Part shown: positions 24,060 to 36,195 of the stretch, piece after piece
How the letters are laid out: every line of letters starts with the position of its first letter
Position numbering within the stretch: position 1 is the first letter of the stretch
Source of the DNA: Pelodera strongyloides
Lineage: Eukaryota > Nematoda > Chromadorea > Rhabditida > Rhabditidae
Length of the DNA: 64,000 bases
Assembly (NCBI GenBank): GCA_036852015.1
Contig: JAANDG010000409.1
Location: 1-64,000 of the forward strand
Direction: 5' to 3'
Notes under the pieces: generated by a model
Database searches by the model: none
What the model was told of the DNA's origin: nothing
Seen by the model: only the letters and a program-made list of their open reading frames with translations
Made by a program: the position numbers and the translations under genes

Positions 24060-26860
24060 TTAAACTGGCAAGGTGCGTGGTTATTCTAAACAAATGAATT
24101 CCCAAGATTGTATGCAAATTATGAGCTGTTGGGGTCCTTTGGCCCTTCCGGCACATTGTGGACCACAAAGTTGCACACAATATAGGCAAATGCATTATTC
24201 GACAAACGTGCTACGAACAAGGTGATGTACCACTTTGAAATTTATGGTAATACTTTAACAGGGCACTAAATTTCCCATCTCGCTTACTGTACTACTTGAC
24301 TCCATTATATTCTAACCGACCAATCCGCTAAATCCAAAATCGCCCGCCAATTTCATCTATATGCTAACTAGAGTAATCAACGCTACCCAATATACGAGCT
24401 GATAATGGGCCCCCAGCATCCAATTCAATTTGCTACCAATTGCCGCAGCTACCGTATTCTGGAGAAAATTCAAATTCGACCAGTGCCCCTGAAGGGCATG
24501 TAAAGCGTGCCGCACCGCCCTTTCATCTTGCCGCACTAACACCATTATTTGAAAGTGGAACTGGACTAAATTATGTTTTTTTTTTCGTTTTGAGGTTATT
24601 TTCTTTCTTTCTTAGTTGTAAGAGGGTATTGTATTGGAAAAGAAAGTCGAGGGACGGCTATTTTAATGTGATACTGCCGGCATGCGCTTTTAAAAATGCT
24701 AATTTTCTGTGTTCGCCTGAAAATGGAAGATGTAAATTATAAAAGAGGGACGGATTTGTGGTGAACCCATCCCTTCAAAACTGACATTCAAAGGCTCAAG
24801 GCGCAGGCCTGATTCTATACGCTGCAGGTATTTTAGTTTTAGGGGAATTTTCCTTGCAATCAGCTCATGGACAAAGCGGCGAAAGGAGAACAAAAAAGGA
24901 AACAAATCACCAGAAGGGAATACTGTAGCATTATAGCATTACGGTATTGATTAAGTTCTCTCCGAACAGTTTCCAATCAGATTATATCGTTAGTTAATAT
25001 TGTTTCTCGAAGTATCTATCATGATTTTACTACTCGTACGTGGTATACTAAAAGTACTCACTCATATAAAACATCAAATACAATGTTTCTGAAATTGCAC
25101 TGTGTTCTACTCACAACTTCACAACCCTGATTCTAATCTTATTATTTAAAGGAGACGAGTTTACTTTGTTGTTTGTGTGAACGGAACGAGAATTAGAATA
25201 TCTAAAGGCTATAAAAGCAGAACCGGAGTCAAGTCTTGAGCAAGCGACATCCGAATTTTATTTCATGATTTTTCAAGATACGTTGCAAACGTTTCACACA
25301 AGTGTGCTTACGGTTCCTGCATTTTAAACTTTGCAAATCGCCTCAGGCGGCAATAGCCGTCCGGTACCAAGATATGAAAGAAAAAAAAATCAAGCAAAAA
25401 TTCATACTAATGATAAACATTTGCTACATCGATTAAACACAACAAGACGTCTACACAATGGATTCTAAGCCCAACTCAAATGAAGATAAAATACAGGGAA
25501 GTTACTTGAATAGCACAGTGCTCGCACGAGTCAAGAACAGCTGTTTGCGAGTGAAGAAATTTGCATACAACATATCGGTTGAGCGCATTTCCATAAAAGG
25601 TCAATTGAGGTCAGCATATATCATACAATAAGTTTCCCGATAGTTTTGATCACATAAGAAACAGGTACAAAACATCTATATATGTCATAATATATTAGCT
25701 TACTAGTCGAACAAGCAACTAGTCTACGTTTATATGGACTCAGGCAGAGATAAGCTTATTTTTTATTTTATTAATTTAAAAAAACCTATAATGAACGGTT
25801 GACTATGTATGACGTATGTACAAAAACCAGACTGTACGGTTTGTTTATACCAGTTATATACACCGAAGGGCAGCTATACCACAAAGTATGGTTATTACAA
25901 AATAAAAGAAAAAAAAATTCAGCACAAAGAGACAATGTACGAGAAAATTCTTTGCCCATCACAAAGAGAAGATTTCTGAAACAAAAAAAAGGAACAGTTT
26001 CAATTTCAGTACAGAATCCCACGCTCGTCACTACTGTAGTCTTTAGAGTTAGATACTGTAAGAAAACCGGAATTGACCCTTAAAAAAGACAAACTTTGTC
26101 TGATCTTCACACCTGATAAGCGCCAAGTATGCGCGCCCCGTTCCGAACGCCCATATTTTGTCGCGCCGCGCGCTTAATTAGCGATTTGTCGCCGCGATAC
26201 TGCAGTAATGGTCGCGGCGAGCGGCGAGTTTCCTTTGGCTTAGCCGCGGCACTAACCACTTGAAGAAAGGAGTTAGGATTTATGGGTTAAATTTCTTGAC
26301 TAACTTAGGAACAAACAGGAAACTATCAACTTATTTTTAGTTTGTTGTATTGTAGTTTGGTAAAGAATCCTTCTTTTCAGAAAATTACACTGACATATGA
26401 AAGGATTTTTATATATTTTATAAACAGGTATATGTAAACGGCGAAGACTTCACTGTGTTTTTGTGAAGCCCACATAGCATACTATCGCGGCAAATATTTC
26501 CAAAGCTTGAAATGCCTGACGCCATTATTTATACAGTACGCTTGATTACCATTGTTATCACATATCGTTTTATTACATGTTTGCTAAACAACGACAACCC
26601 GACGAGTTGTATACAACTTTCTTATCATCATTTCATTGTGATGCACACCCTGTGATGTTATTTAATAAATAAATAAATAAATATCTGATGGAGCGAGTGT
26701 GTGGGTATTACAATTCGGAGGAAACACTAGTTTTAATACGAGGCGCCTATGAGACTGGTGACCATGGTGCAGACAGTTAAAATTACCAGAAAAAAAACAT
26801 AAACCTGCATATTTCTATGTACAACAAATGCATAACATCACAACACAACAGGTAGGTTAG
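24060..26860. other. Unassigned 2.8-kb stretch
   Basis: No credible exons. GGTGAACCCATCCCTTC at 24758-24775 resembles an end of the TTAAAGGGATCGG element family without a partner I could place. A GC-rich patch (GCGCGCC, GCCGCGG) lies at 26110-26250. Confidence 0.4.
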
Positions 26861-27589
26861 CAGAGAAGTTTTTGCATATACTTCTATCCTATGCGCTACC
26901 GCACTCGTGCCTGCGACCTTCGCTTTCTCCCTCTGCTTCCTAAGCCCTCGTGCGGCACGGCGGGTAAAATTATGGCGCTAGTTACGCGAGGTGACATATT
27001 CAAGATACTCAAGAGTCATTTATTTTCTTACTTCTTTTTTGTTGGGTACCAATGTGGGTTGAAAATACTTTAGTAGAACAAAAAACATGTTATAAAGCCG
27101 AATGTTTATTAGCTTTATTTTCAGCTGTTCTTGATAAACAGTGATAAACAATAAAAACACCTTTTCACAAGGGAAAAATCAATAAATACAGTTCAAGTGT
27201 ACACACATAGTTCCGTTAGAATTATCCCTCAGCAAAATACCACCTTTATTTTCAAAGTGAAACATTCAGCTAATTCTAAGTTAGCTCTTTACGTAGGACT
27301 GAACTAATAAAAAATACCTGCAACAAAAATGACCATTTCAGGTAGGTTTTTATTTCAGTACGAGGAATTACACGCAGAGCCCAATTCTAGTTTAGAATTA
27401 GGAGTTCTACTGATTGTTTCATTCCGCAGCCTCAAAACTGGACCCATCCTAGCTCAATTAGTTATCACCTTTTTGTTCGGCTTTATGGAAAATGCAACAT
27501 GAAACTAGACAAGAGGTTGATTAATTTATATATTAGGTGCCAAAACGCCATAGCGGAAGAAACAAAAAAAAGGAACTTAATTGGAAAAT

Positions 27590-27612
27590 GTATGGTATAT
27601 AAGGCACGACTA
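27590..27612 (+). promoter_or_regulatory. Putative grl core promoter (TATATAAGGCA)
   Basis: GGTATATAAGGCACGACTAG lies approx. 370 bp upstream of the copy 1 ATG. The same TATATAAGGCA core occurs upstream of the pseudogene (approx. 30219), of copy 2 on the minus strand (approx. 48035) and of copy 3 on the minus strand (approx. 51070). Conservation while flanking sequence has drifted suggests a promoter element. A long 5' UTR or an upstream intron is implied by the distance. Confidence 0.45.
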
Positions 27613-27965
27613 GCTGGCGAGTAGATACTAACATTTTCACTGCTTCTACAGTTCATGATAAACTCTATGTGGTCTTAGTCTTACAATCAGAAGCCCAGAC
27701 TCCCCTTAATGTTCTCTGACTCGAACTAATTTAGTCTATATCATAACCAGTTATTTCTTTTACAGTTTTTGTCACAGGAGCTGTTTCTGTTATTTCAAAA
27801 AGTTCTCAAATCTTATGTTTATACTTGTTACCAGCGACTATCTGTGTAAACTATGCGATCTGTAAAAACCTGCGGTCCTAGCTCACCTTCCACAACGTGT
27901 ATTTTTAGGTAATCAATAATAAATAAGCCACACGCATAACTCAACTTTTTCAGTTTTCAAATACC

Positions 27966-28615
27966 ATGTCTCGTCTGTCTGTCACTCTCGCCCTCCTCGC
28001 TGTTCTTTTCCTCGTCAGTGAAGCTTGCTTCCTGGGCGGAGGTTGCGGATGCGGTTGCGGAGGAAGAAAGAAGAGGTTAACCATTTTAAAATAAAAGTTA
28101 CCAGATTGCCTAGTGGTTAGGGAGCGGAACCAGCGTGCAAGAGGTCGCTGGATCAAATCCTCCGCCACCCTTTGTACATAATTTACATTTTCAGATCGGT
28201 TGACCTGGAATGGGCTGGCCAGTCGGCTTCCGATGAGGATCTTCTGTGCAACAGCATTCATCTGAGAAAGATTCTTAGTGAGGTGGGCAATTGAGCAATT
28301 GACTATGCTTATTGTTAATTGTTAGGTTTAGGACAACCACTTTATTTTTTTCATAAAACACTGAAAGTGATAGCATCTGCATCTGCAAAAGTAAAAGGAA
28401 TGTCAATTTTGAGAGACAGTTTATAATATTTCCAGACCCTTTCCTCCTCTCCCTCAGCTTCGAAAGATGCTCTGATAACTCGTCTGACCGCCGAAGAAGA
28501 GACGTCGGCCGTGGTTATTTGTTCCGAAAAACCGTTCACCTACGCACTGCCCGCCCACGCCGAATACTGTTCCCATAGAAATGCATTCAACGCATGCCAA
28601 GTTATCATACTTTAA
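27966..28615 (+). CDS. Ground-like (grl) domain secreted protein, copy 1, three exons
   Basis: Exons are 27966-28075, 28195-28282 and 28436-28615, joined by GT-AG introns with TTTTCAG and TTTCCAG acceptors. Phases join to give 125 residues. Residues 1-20 are a signal peptide (MSRLSVTLALLAVLFLVSEA). A Cys/Gly cluster (GGGCGCGCGGRKKR) with a basic run follows. The C-terminal part matches the nematode ground-like domain (PF04155): a LLCNSIHLRKIL start, VVICSE in the middle, then EYC and a final NACQVIIL. In nematodes these proteins are secreted and related to the hedgehog-like warthog/groundhog group, often tied to cuticle or apical matrix; that role is family knowledge. A TATA-like GTATATAAGGCAC lies approx. 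370 bp upstream. Three further copies lie at 30.5, 39.8-47.7 and 49.4-50.3 kb. Confident on family; the specific orthologue is not named. Confidence 0.88.
28090..28172 (+). other. tRNA-like segment inside grl copy 1 intron 1
   Basis: The first intron contains an A-box-like stretch (TTGCCTAGTGGTTAGG) and, approx. 35 nt later, a B-box-like GGATCAAATCC. The stems do not fold into a complete cloverleaf: the central stem is CCAGCG/CGCTGG with an oversized loop. It is therefore a tRNA-derived or pol III-like relic, not a tRNA gene. The same segment sits in intron 1 of copies 2 and 3. Confidence 0.5.
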
Positions 28616-28849
28616 AGGAAGTGGTGAGGTGGTCTTGTCTCTTGAGATTAGCATATACAATAAGACCATGTCTCGTCTCTACTTTTTGTGCAGCACTCCT
28701 TCATTATTGTGCTCATGTTTCTGTAACTGATCATGGTCACTTGGTTTATGTCTGTATTATGCATTGTGTGTTATGCATATTTTTTAAATAAATGGTTATG
28801 TATAAATCCTTACGTTCGTAATTGGGTTGCTACCATTGTGGTCGAAGCC

Positions 28850-29060
28850 ATAAAGCGAAATACCGGCCGGTTTTTGAAACACATCGAGTACACCATCATT
28901 CTTGTGCATCTGTGGTCTTGAGCTTGACAAACATCTTGATTCTTGAGTATTATGGTTAGAATAAAACAATCGAGCTAAATTCGAGCAAATGCGCATAAAA
29001 ACGTATGAATTCGGCTGTCCACGTTGTGTTTCAGAAACCGACCGGTATTTCGCTTTAAAC
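28850..29060. mobile_element. Family-A MITE copy 9, longer variant
   Basis: Termini as in the family, but approx. 210 bp long because of extra sequence around 28910-28960 (CTTGAGCTTGAC...). It lies just downstream of grl copy 1. Confidence 0.8.
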
Positions 29061-29579
29061 AGTCGCACAAATAGCAAATCACATCTAAGGTACACTGTAG
29101 GAGACCGAGGTGTAATGTAAATGTTATTCTCATATTGACGGATGGTTCCAAATTCTAAATAGGCCTCCGCGTGACAACCTAGTTTTCTAACGAAGTTCTC
29201 TGGCAACGATTCTTTCGGCAGATTTGAGCTCACTAAAAATTTTTTATTGATCTATGATAGCAGTTTTCCTGGTGTATTCTGGGTATCTTTTATTTTCTAT
29301 ACAAAGTTTGGTTCTTACATATATTGAACTCATTTACGACGAATAAAACTCTAACATTAAGCTCGCAGTGGGCGTACGCCCAACGTGTGCTAACGCGCTA
29401 ACAATAAACTAGATAAGTTATGTGCCTGCGGTAGTTCTTTATGAGAACTCAGGGAAGTGTTACCGAGCTATGTCTGGGAAGACATTCCCATAGCATTCCC
29501 ATAGTTTTGGGCCATCTACAAGAGCGTGCTCCTTTACTCAAGGGCTGTTTCAAATACAAGATTTCAAAGCTATGGTCAG

Positions 29580-29690
29580 GAACCAGTCACAAACCAGTCA
29601 CCAGATGGTTTTTCGGGAAAGTACATTTGGTGACGGGCCAACGACGGTTTTTTGTGGTTTGGACAATTACTTCGTTTTCCTGTATGGGAT
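29580..29690. repeat. ACCATTTGGTGACC dispersed repeat, partial
   Basis: CCAGTCACCAGATGGTTTTT, ACATTTGGTGACGGGCC and CGTTTTCCTGTATGGG: roughly half of the element. Confidence 0.5.
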
Positions 29691-29819
29691 TCATATTTGT
29701 CATAATAAAGGCCACATCAAATAAACTAAGAACAAAATGCAGATTTTGAAGTGACCCCGACCTTTTAAGCAATAAAACACGAATCCGCTGTCTATTTTAC
29801 GAGGGAAAAGACTGAAAGA

Positions 29820-30062
29820 TTTACGTTCTTTACGTTCTTTACGTCCTTTGCGTTCTTTGCGTTCTTTACGTTCTTTACGTCCTTTGCGTTATTTACGTTC
29901 TTTACGTTTTTTACGTTTTTTACGTTTTTTACGTTCTTTACGTTCTTTACGTCTTTGCGTTCTTTACGTTCTTTACGTTCTTTGCGTTCTTTACGTTCTT
30001 TACGTCCGTTGCGTTCTTTGCGTTCTTTACTTTCTTTACGTTCTTTACGCTCTTTACGTTCG
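29820..30062 (+). repeat. TTTACGTTC nonamer minisatellite
   Basis: About 27 units of a 9-bp repeat, TTTACGTTC, with variants TTTGCGTTC, TTTACGTCC and TTTACGTTT. Because 9 is divisible by 3 all frames stay open, giving a spurious LRSLRS-type open frame. Confidence 0.9.
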
Positions 30063-30461
30063 AAACTGGATCTACGCTAGACTTTGTCAATTAATTATCA
30101 CATTTTTATGGAAAAACCTAGGCTCGCAGACAAGAAGTTGATTAATGTAAGCATTTCAATCCAAAACGCCTTAGTAGAGGAAGAAATAAAAAAGGGGCCA
30201 TTTAGAAAATGTGTGGTATATAAGGCACTACTAGCTAGAGTCTAGTTATACACATTTTCACTACTTCTATTGTAGAGCAAACTGCTTCGCGATCTTACAT
30301 TATTACTTTATTCTTCTCTGACTTCAACTACTTTACTTTTGTATAATAACTTGTAGTTCTTTTGTATAATAACTTGACGTGGGGTAACCTGAACTCCTGA
30401 ACAACACGTATATTTATTATTTATATGATCAGTAACTCAATTTTTTTCAGCGCATCAGATC

Positions 30462-30660
30462 ATGTCTCGCCCGTCTGTCACTCTCGCCCTCTTCGCTGTT
30501 CTTTTCCTCGTCAGTTGCGGTTTTCTCCCCATCCGCTTCAAAAGATGCTCTGATAACTCGTCTGACCGCTGAAGAAGAGACATCGGCCGTGGTTATCTGC
30601 TCCGAAAAACAGTTCACCTACCCACAGAAATACATTCAACGCATGTCAAGTTATCATGCC
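30462..30660 (+). pseudogene. Deleted grl pseudogene (copy P)
   Basis: It begins with the same signal-peptide coding stretch as the intact copies (ATGTCTCGC...CTCGTCAGT). It then jumps directly into exon 3 sequence (TCAAAAGATGCTCTGATAAC), so the Cys-rich tail of exon 1, intron 1, exon 2 and intron 2 are all missing. The join shifts the frame and reaches a stop after approx. 36 codons. A second deletion removes the segment encoding the YALPAHAEYC region. The upstream TATATAAGGCA and approx. 350 bp of 5' flank are retained. A family-B element follows immediately. Confidence 0.8.
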
Positions 30661-30672
30661 AAGTTATCATAC

Positions 30673-30835
30673 TTTAAAGCATTATAACTGCCGGTTTTTG
30701 AAACATATTATGGACAACTGTATTCCCATATGTTGTATGCAAATGGCTATAATTAGAATAAAAGACCGAGAAATGCAGTTTTCTTCAAAATCGGCTGTTG
30801 TTATCATTCTCATCAGTCTCATTAGCACATTGAAA
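30673..30835. mobile_element. Family-B MITE, 3' end decayed
   Basis: Left end TTTAAAGCATTATAACTGCC followed by GGTTTTTGAAACATATTATG. The right half is only partly recognisable (AAAATCGGCTGTTGTTATC). It abuts the grl pseudogene. Confidence 0.5.
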
Positions 30836-31059
30836 ATCTAATGTCTAATGTTTTATGTTTATTTTATTTTACAAAATCTTTTGGGATTCGTCGTTGTCAT
30901 TTAGTGTATTGAATGTTACTTACTGTATTATACCGTGCTTTTAGTCGAACTTTCAATAAATTTTCAATAAGATTTCATGACGCAAAAGTAACAATTTGCC
31001 GCGACATTGATTTACCATCGGTTCCAATTTCATGATAGTTTATCTATCAAGGATCAACC

Positions 31060-31275
31060 TCGCAGGAAAATGGAATCAAGTCGAAGCCACAGAAAAACCA
31101 TTTGGTGACCGGTCATGGACCATTTGATGTACACATTTTGACCATGTGGAGACCACTTGACTTTGCGAAAACTTGGTCACAATGTGGTCACCAAGTGGTT
31201 ACCAAATGGTTTTAACCATGAAAAAAAAAACAGGAACCGTCGCATAATGGTTTCCTCCGTTTCCTATGAAATTGT
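31060..31275. repeat. ACCATTTGGTGACC dispersed repeat, fullest copy
   Basis: AAACCATTTGGTGACCGGTC and CACCAAGTGGTTACCAAATG in mirror arrangement, closed by CCTCCGTTTCCTATGAAA. Confidence 0.6.
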
Positions 31276-31606
31276 CAATCCCACCAAAATTTAATTTTAT
31301 GGAACGGGCTCCCAAGGCTATTTTTTTGTTGTTTCCATTGCACCCTCTTAGCATTGGCTAATTGCAAAGAAAATCAATGTTTGGGTAATTGCTACCGAGC
31401 AATTGCAATTGTTTCGCACCACGGCAATTAGGAGACCAATCAATTAATTCCGTCATAATTACTTTATGTTTTCTTCTTAATTCACAATTGCCTTCCCGTG
31501 TCGTCTCAATGTTTTTTTATGTTATTTTCTCCACTAAATAATATTTGTGACAATAGATAATGACGGCGTGAAAACGCTGCAAATAAGGCCGATTCTAAAT
31601 TCTAAC

Positions 31607-32840
31607 TAACATTATTTATATATAAAATTACCGTAACCTTAGATTGTGGATCTATCTGATATTACTTTAGCTTTTTACTCCTTTTGTTTTAACTCCACTG
31701 ATCGTATCTCAGGACTCAGGCCCCGCCCCCTCGCATTAGCATAATGAGCGCGCCTTGCATACCAAATTAGCATGCGAAACTTATGTTAATTTTAGAGACA
31801 ACTCTCATTTTCGAGACACCACATCAGTCTGCCTTGAGTTTATGCACGTAGCCGTCGTTTTTGATTTACAATGTATTTTTGCTTATCTTGAATGTTTTAA
31901 CACATTTAATACTTTATTTATTCCTTTCTCCCATATTGCTTTACATGATGTAACAGAGCGTTCCACTTCATATCTTATGTACTTATGTGCCTTATTGCAT
32001 TTAATACTAATACCGCTTTTTCACTGTGCGCGTTTAGTCGGTTTGGAAACTTTTTGGAAACAGTGAGTCAGGCCCATGAAAAACACGTACGCTGGCTTGC
32101 CCAATGGTCAGATTTACATGATGCATTGTTTTACTCTAATAGCTTTTGTCATTCTTTCTATTCAAGTAATTCAGTAAACTTGTTGTTCTTGTTCTTCAGT
32201 CTATGAAGACCCAAAATAATTTATATATAAATATAAAATTACCGTAAACTTAGTTTTTTTATCTGATATTACTTTATCTTTTTTACTTCTTTTGTTTTAC
32301 AGTTTTACTCCACTAATCCTAGATGAGGCCACGCCTCCTTGCATTAGCATAATGAGCGCGCCTTGCATACCAAATTAGCATGCGAAAATTATGTTAATTT
32401 TAGAGATGACTATCAATTTCCAGACACCTGATCAGTCTGCTATGAGTTTATGCACGTAGCAGTCGTTTTTGATTTGGAATGTATTTTTGCTTACCGATTT
32501 TTTTAAACATATATCTTTATTCGTAATACTTTCTTTATTCCTTTCTCCCTTTTCTATTGCTTTACATGCTGTAACTGTAACAGAGCGTTCCACTTCATAT
32601 CTTATGTGCTTTATTGCATTTAATACTTATATCACTTTTTCATTGTGCGCGTTTAATCGGTGAGGTTACTTTTTTGGCTTTATTGGGTCAGGCCCATGGA
32701 AAACACGTACGCTTGCCCAGTGCTCAGATTTACAGGATGTTTGTTTTACTCTAATAGCTTTTGTCATTCTTTAAATTCACTCAAAGTAATTCAGCAAACT
32801 TATTGTTCTTGTTCTTCAGTCTATGAAGGCTCAAAATAAT
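31607..32840. repeat. Tandem duplication of a 0.6-kb unit
   Basis: Two direct copies with a period of about 608-620 bp. Unit 1 (31607-32213) and unit 2 (32214-32840) share AATGAGCGCGCCTTGCATAC, CAGAGCGTTCCACTTCATAT and CTTGTTCTTCAGTCTATGAA. A hydrophobic open stretch is partly conserved between the units but interrupted, so no gene is called. Confidence 0.85.
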
Positions 32841-32952
32841 AATGTATTATCGAAATACTTTTTTTTCTGATTCTTTTGATATTTTTCACTGCATGTCGGG
32901 ATATTGATGCTGTCTTTTATATTAAGGTTGTTTTGCAGAGGCAGCCGAATGA

Positions 32953-33520
32953 ATGCGTGGAATACTGACTGTTCTTGGATCCCGAGACGTCGACGAGCTC
33001 GCCCTCATCACCGTGGTCCATGTGGACCAACTCGACTGGCCCGGAGCAGATGAACTACAGCATGCCAACTTTTATTTGAAGCGATCTTGGGTACGTTTTA
33101 TAATACTATGTAAGCAATGGAGGTGCCATTTGGCGACGATTCCCGTTTTCCCATTCTTCAAATTTGGAGTCCTTGCCGTGACCAGTCACCCAATGTTTTT
33201 TTTTCGCTGAATACCATTAGGTGACCGGCTAAAAATGTTTTTTTTTGTACTATTCCGTTTTCCTGTGTACCGACTATCAAAACTAAAATTCAGGGAGGGA
33301 AATAGTTTAGTACGAATTATGGTTTGTTCTAATAAGTTTGTTTTTCAGAGTTGCTCGAGTTCTTGTAACTCGGAAATCCCTTCGAGCACGAGTAGGAGAA
33401 CATTGACGTCGTCGAGATGAACATCATCGCCCTGGACCATGTGGACCACCTGGACGACCTGGAGCTCGACCACAACTATTTGGGTGAGGAATCGGATATG
33501 GGAGCAGTACGTCTTTGTTA
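32953..33520 (+). pseudogene. Two related exon-like segments, decayed
   Basis: Segment 1 (32940-33090, after TTTTGCAG, donor TTGG|gtacgt) reads DVDELALITVVHVDQLDW. Segment 2 (33350-33510, after TTTTTCAG) reads NIDVVEMNIIALDHVDHLDD. Both share GACGTCG.CGAG and CCATGTGGACCA.CT at the nucleotide level, so they are repeats of one ancestral exon. Segment 2 has stops upstream in the matching frame. The family is unknown. Confidence 0.25.
33110..33270. repeat. ACCATTTGGTGACC dispersed repeat, decayed
   Basis: GCCATTTGGCGACGATTCCC, TGACCAGTCACCCAATG, ACCATTAGGTGACCGGC and CCGTTTTCCTGTG. Confidence 0.5.
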
Positions 33521-33569
33521 ATACTATATGATCTAGTTTTTTTTGCTCATTAGATCTAAACATGAAAGC

Positions 33570-34195
33570 GGTGAATCACCATAACTTCTTTTAGCGTATT
33601 GCTGTGTGTTATTTCTCTGAGAAACGAAAGTGCAATCTATCTCTATGTCTGCGTTTCGTGTTTCCGTTTTACTATGATGCATATGCTCGCCGCCGTGTAT
33701 TTTATTAAGAAAAATGGACTATTTGAGAAAGAGGGTCACGCGGTCACGTATGTGTATGTGCAATTTTTTATAATGTTCCACTCCCATTTCAAAATATCAT
33801 AGAACAGATGCAGCTTTGCGTTTTCCTGCCTCATGAGAATATTCATTAAACTAAAGTTCGACTAAAGTTCTATTTCCGCATATAATCCTGGGTTCCGATT
33901 CCATGGTATAGTGTCAATCGATTTTACGGGTTTTCTTGAATGCGCAATTTTTGGGTTTTGTAATAATACTACGATCAACTTTAGGATGCGAAGATGATAA
34001 CATGTAGATTCAATGGGAAAGATAAAGAGGGCGGAAGTTCAATGTCTAGCTGGACATGGTCAACTGCTGGTGGCTCGCAACAAATAAATATCACGGAGGC
34101 CCGGAGGCACATTAAAGGAACCGGAGCCTGCGCCTGCAGACTAGCAAGCTAAGTTCTTTCTTCTATGGTTGTAAGTTAGCCCTAACCATTTAGCC
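33570..34195. other. Unassigned stretch
   Basis: No feature recognised between the decayed exon pair and the large inverted repeat. Confidence 0.4.
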
Positions 34196-34199
34196 ATTC

Positions 34200-36183
34200 G
34201 TAACCTGCTTAGGAGAGCCTTATGTCCTCACTACAACCCTAGGGTAAGGTTGCCCACAGTTACCAAATCCATACCACCTATGTTAGCTCTAGTCTTTGGA
34301 TCGAATTAGCGTGTTTGTGAACACAATCTCATCGGATGACAATTCTTTACGACAACATCATGCATTAGTGAATGGTATCACTTCCACTTTCCAATTCAGC
34401 ACACTTTACTCTGTAGGTGAACTTTTCGATGAGTGTAATTTGATTCACAATCACTTTGACGCGGGGAAATGTGCACTTGTGTGCGTGCTAGCTTTAGGCA
34501 AGATTTAGGTGTAGATAGTTCAAGATGTCTTACTAGAATGCCATAGATATTCAGGAAGTGTAAGTAACGGCAATGTGCGCATTGCAATGGCGAATGAAGA
34601 ATTCTTGGAAGACATGTCTCGACAGCACTCGGCTTCGATACGCTTCGCATGATTCACCCTCCGTAGTAATCTACTTCATTTGAGCTCTTACTCAAGCCTT
34701 ACTCGCTCGCTCTCCGTGTCTTCGAAACACTGTGCATTCCACCACTCAGCTACATCGGTTCTCTCCTACCTAAGCACCACCTCCTTCAACTGATTCTGTT
34801 TTCTCCGCCGCTTGATAACCAATAGTCCTTGTAGGTAGAGCAACAATGTGCAGTCACATCGCTACACGTGCACCAATTCATCTCCACGCCGCCTCGACTA
34901 CGTTCAGTACCTTCTTGCCCGAGCTTTTGCTTGGTATGAGGTCAAAAGTGCAGTGAAAATGTTATCATTTTCGTTATCTTGCGGGAAATACATTCAACTT
35001 CATGCAAAACTAATAAGAAACAAGTCAGTTTTTATTCATGTGCGAAACCTTAGGTCGCGTGCTATCAATAATAAGGTGCCGAGCACAATTGCTCACTTCG
35101 CTTTATCCGATTTCTTTACATCCCCCGAATCAATAATTCCCGGATAAATGCGCATTCGTCACAGATGTAAATGCCGAAGGGAGGCGCCTGGTTGGTGAGC
35201 CGCACTGCGCCCCTCACTTTAGACCAGGTACTGGGCGACGGCTGTCGAACCTCACCGGTGTCTGCATGAACAATGCACTCCCTGGACCTATCCCAGCCGA
35301 TAAAGCCTTAGTATTGATGGCACGCGACCTAAGGTTTCGCATATGAATAAAAACTGACTTGTTTCTTATTAGTTTTGCATGAAGTTGAATGTATTTCTCG
35401 CAAGTTAACGAGAATGATAACATTTTCACTGCACTTTTGACCTCATATCAAGCAAAATCTAGGGCAAGAAGGTACTGAACGTAGTCGAGGCGGCGTGGAG
35501 ATGAATTGGTGCACGTGTAGCGATGTGACTGCACATTGTTGCTCTACCTACAAGGACTATTGGTTATCAAGCGGCGGAGAAAACAGAATCAGTTGAAGGA
35601 GGTGGTGCTTAGGTAGGAGAGAACCGATGTAGCTGAGTGGTGGAATGCACAGTGTTTCGAAGACACGGAGAGCGAGCGAGTAAGGCTTGAGTAAGAGCTC
35701 AAATGAAGTAGATTACTCCGGAGGGTGAATCATGTGAAGCGTATCGAAGCCGAGTGCTGTCGAGACATGTCTTCCAAGAATTCTTCATTCGCCATTGCAA
35801 TGCGCACATTGCCGTTTCTTACACTTTCCTGAATATGTAAGGCATTCTAGTAAGACATCTTGAACTATCCACACCTAAATCTTACCTAAAGCTTGCACGA
35901 ACACAAGTGCATATTTCCCCGCGTCAAAGTGATTGTGAATCAAATTACACTCATCGAAAAGTTCACCTACAGAGTAAGGTGTGCTGAATTGAAAAGTGAA
36001 TGTGATACCATTCACTAATGCATGATGTTGTCGTAAATAATTGTCACCCGATGAGATTGTGTTCATAAACACGCTAATTCAACCCAAACACTAGAGCTAA
36101 CATAGGTGGTATGGATTTGGTAGCTGAGTGCAACCTTACCCTGGGGATGTAGTGAGGACATAAGGTTCTCCTAAGCATGTTAC
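34200..36183. repeat. 2-kb inverted repeat with approx. 0.87-kb arms
   Basis: The left arm (approx. 34200-35075) and the reverse complement of the right arm (approx. 35302-36183) align along their whole length with scattered differences. Both arms read the same open stretch (HHALVNGIT.TFQFST and GELFDECNLIHNHFDAGK) with only a few substitutions. The spacer is approx. 225 bp. The outer ends show no clear transposon termini, so it is either a large foldback element or an inverted duplication. Confidence 0.85.
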
Positions 36184-36195
36184 CTTATTGTTGTA

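Noticed and set aside
29820..30062. CRISPR-like array
   Set aside because: Contiguous 9-bp units without spacers, in a eukaryotic context.
29848..30141. Leu/Arg/Ser-rich repeat protein
   Set aside because: It is a direct translation of the 9-bp minisatellite.
34296..34508. Protein-coding gene in the big inverted repeat
   Set aside because: The open stretch is conserved between arms, but no start context, splice sites or known domain support a gene; retained only as a note.
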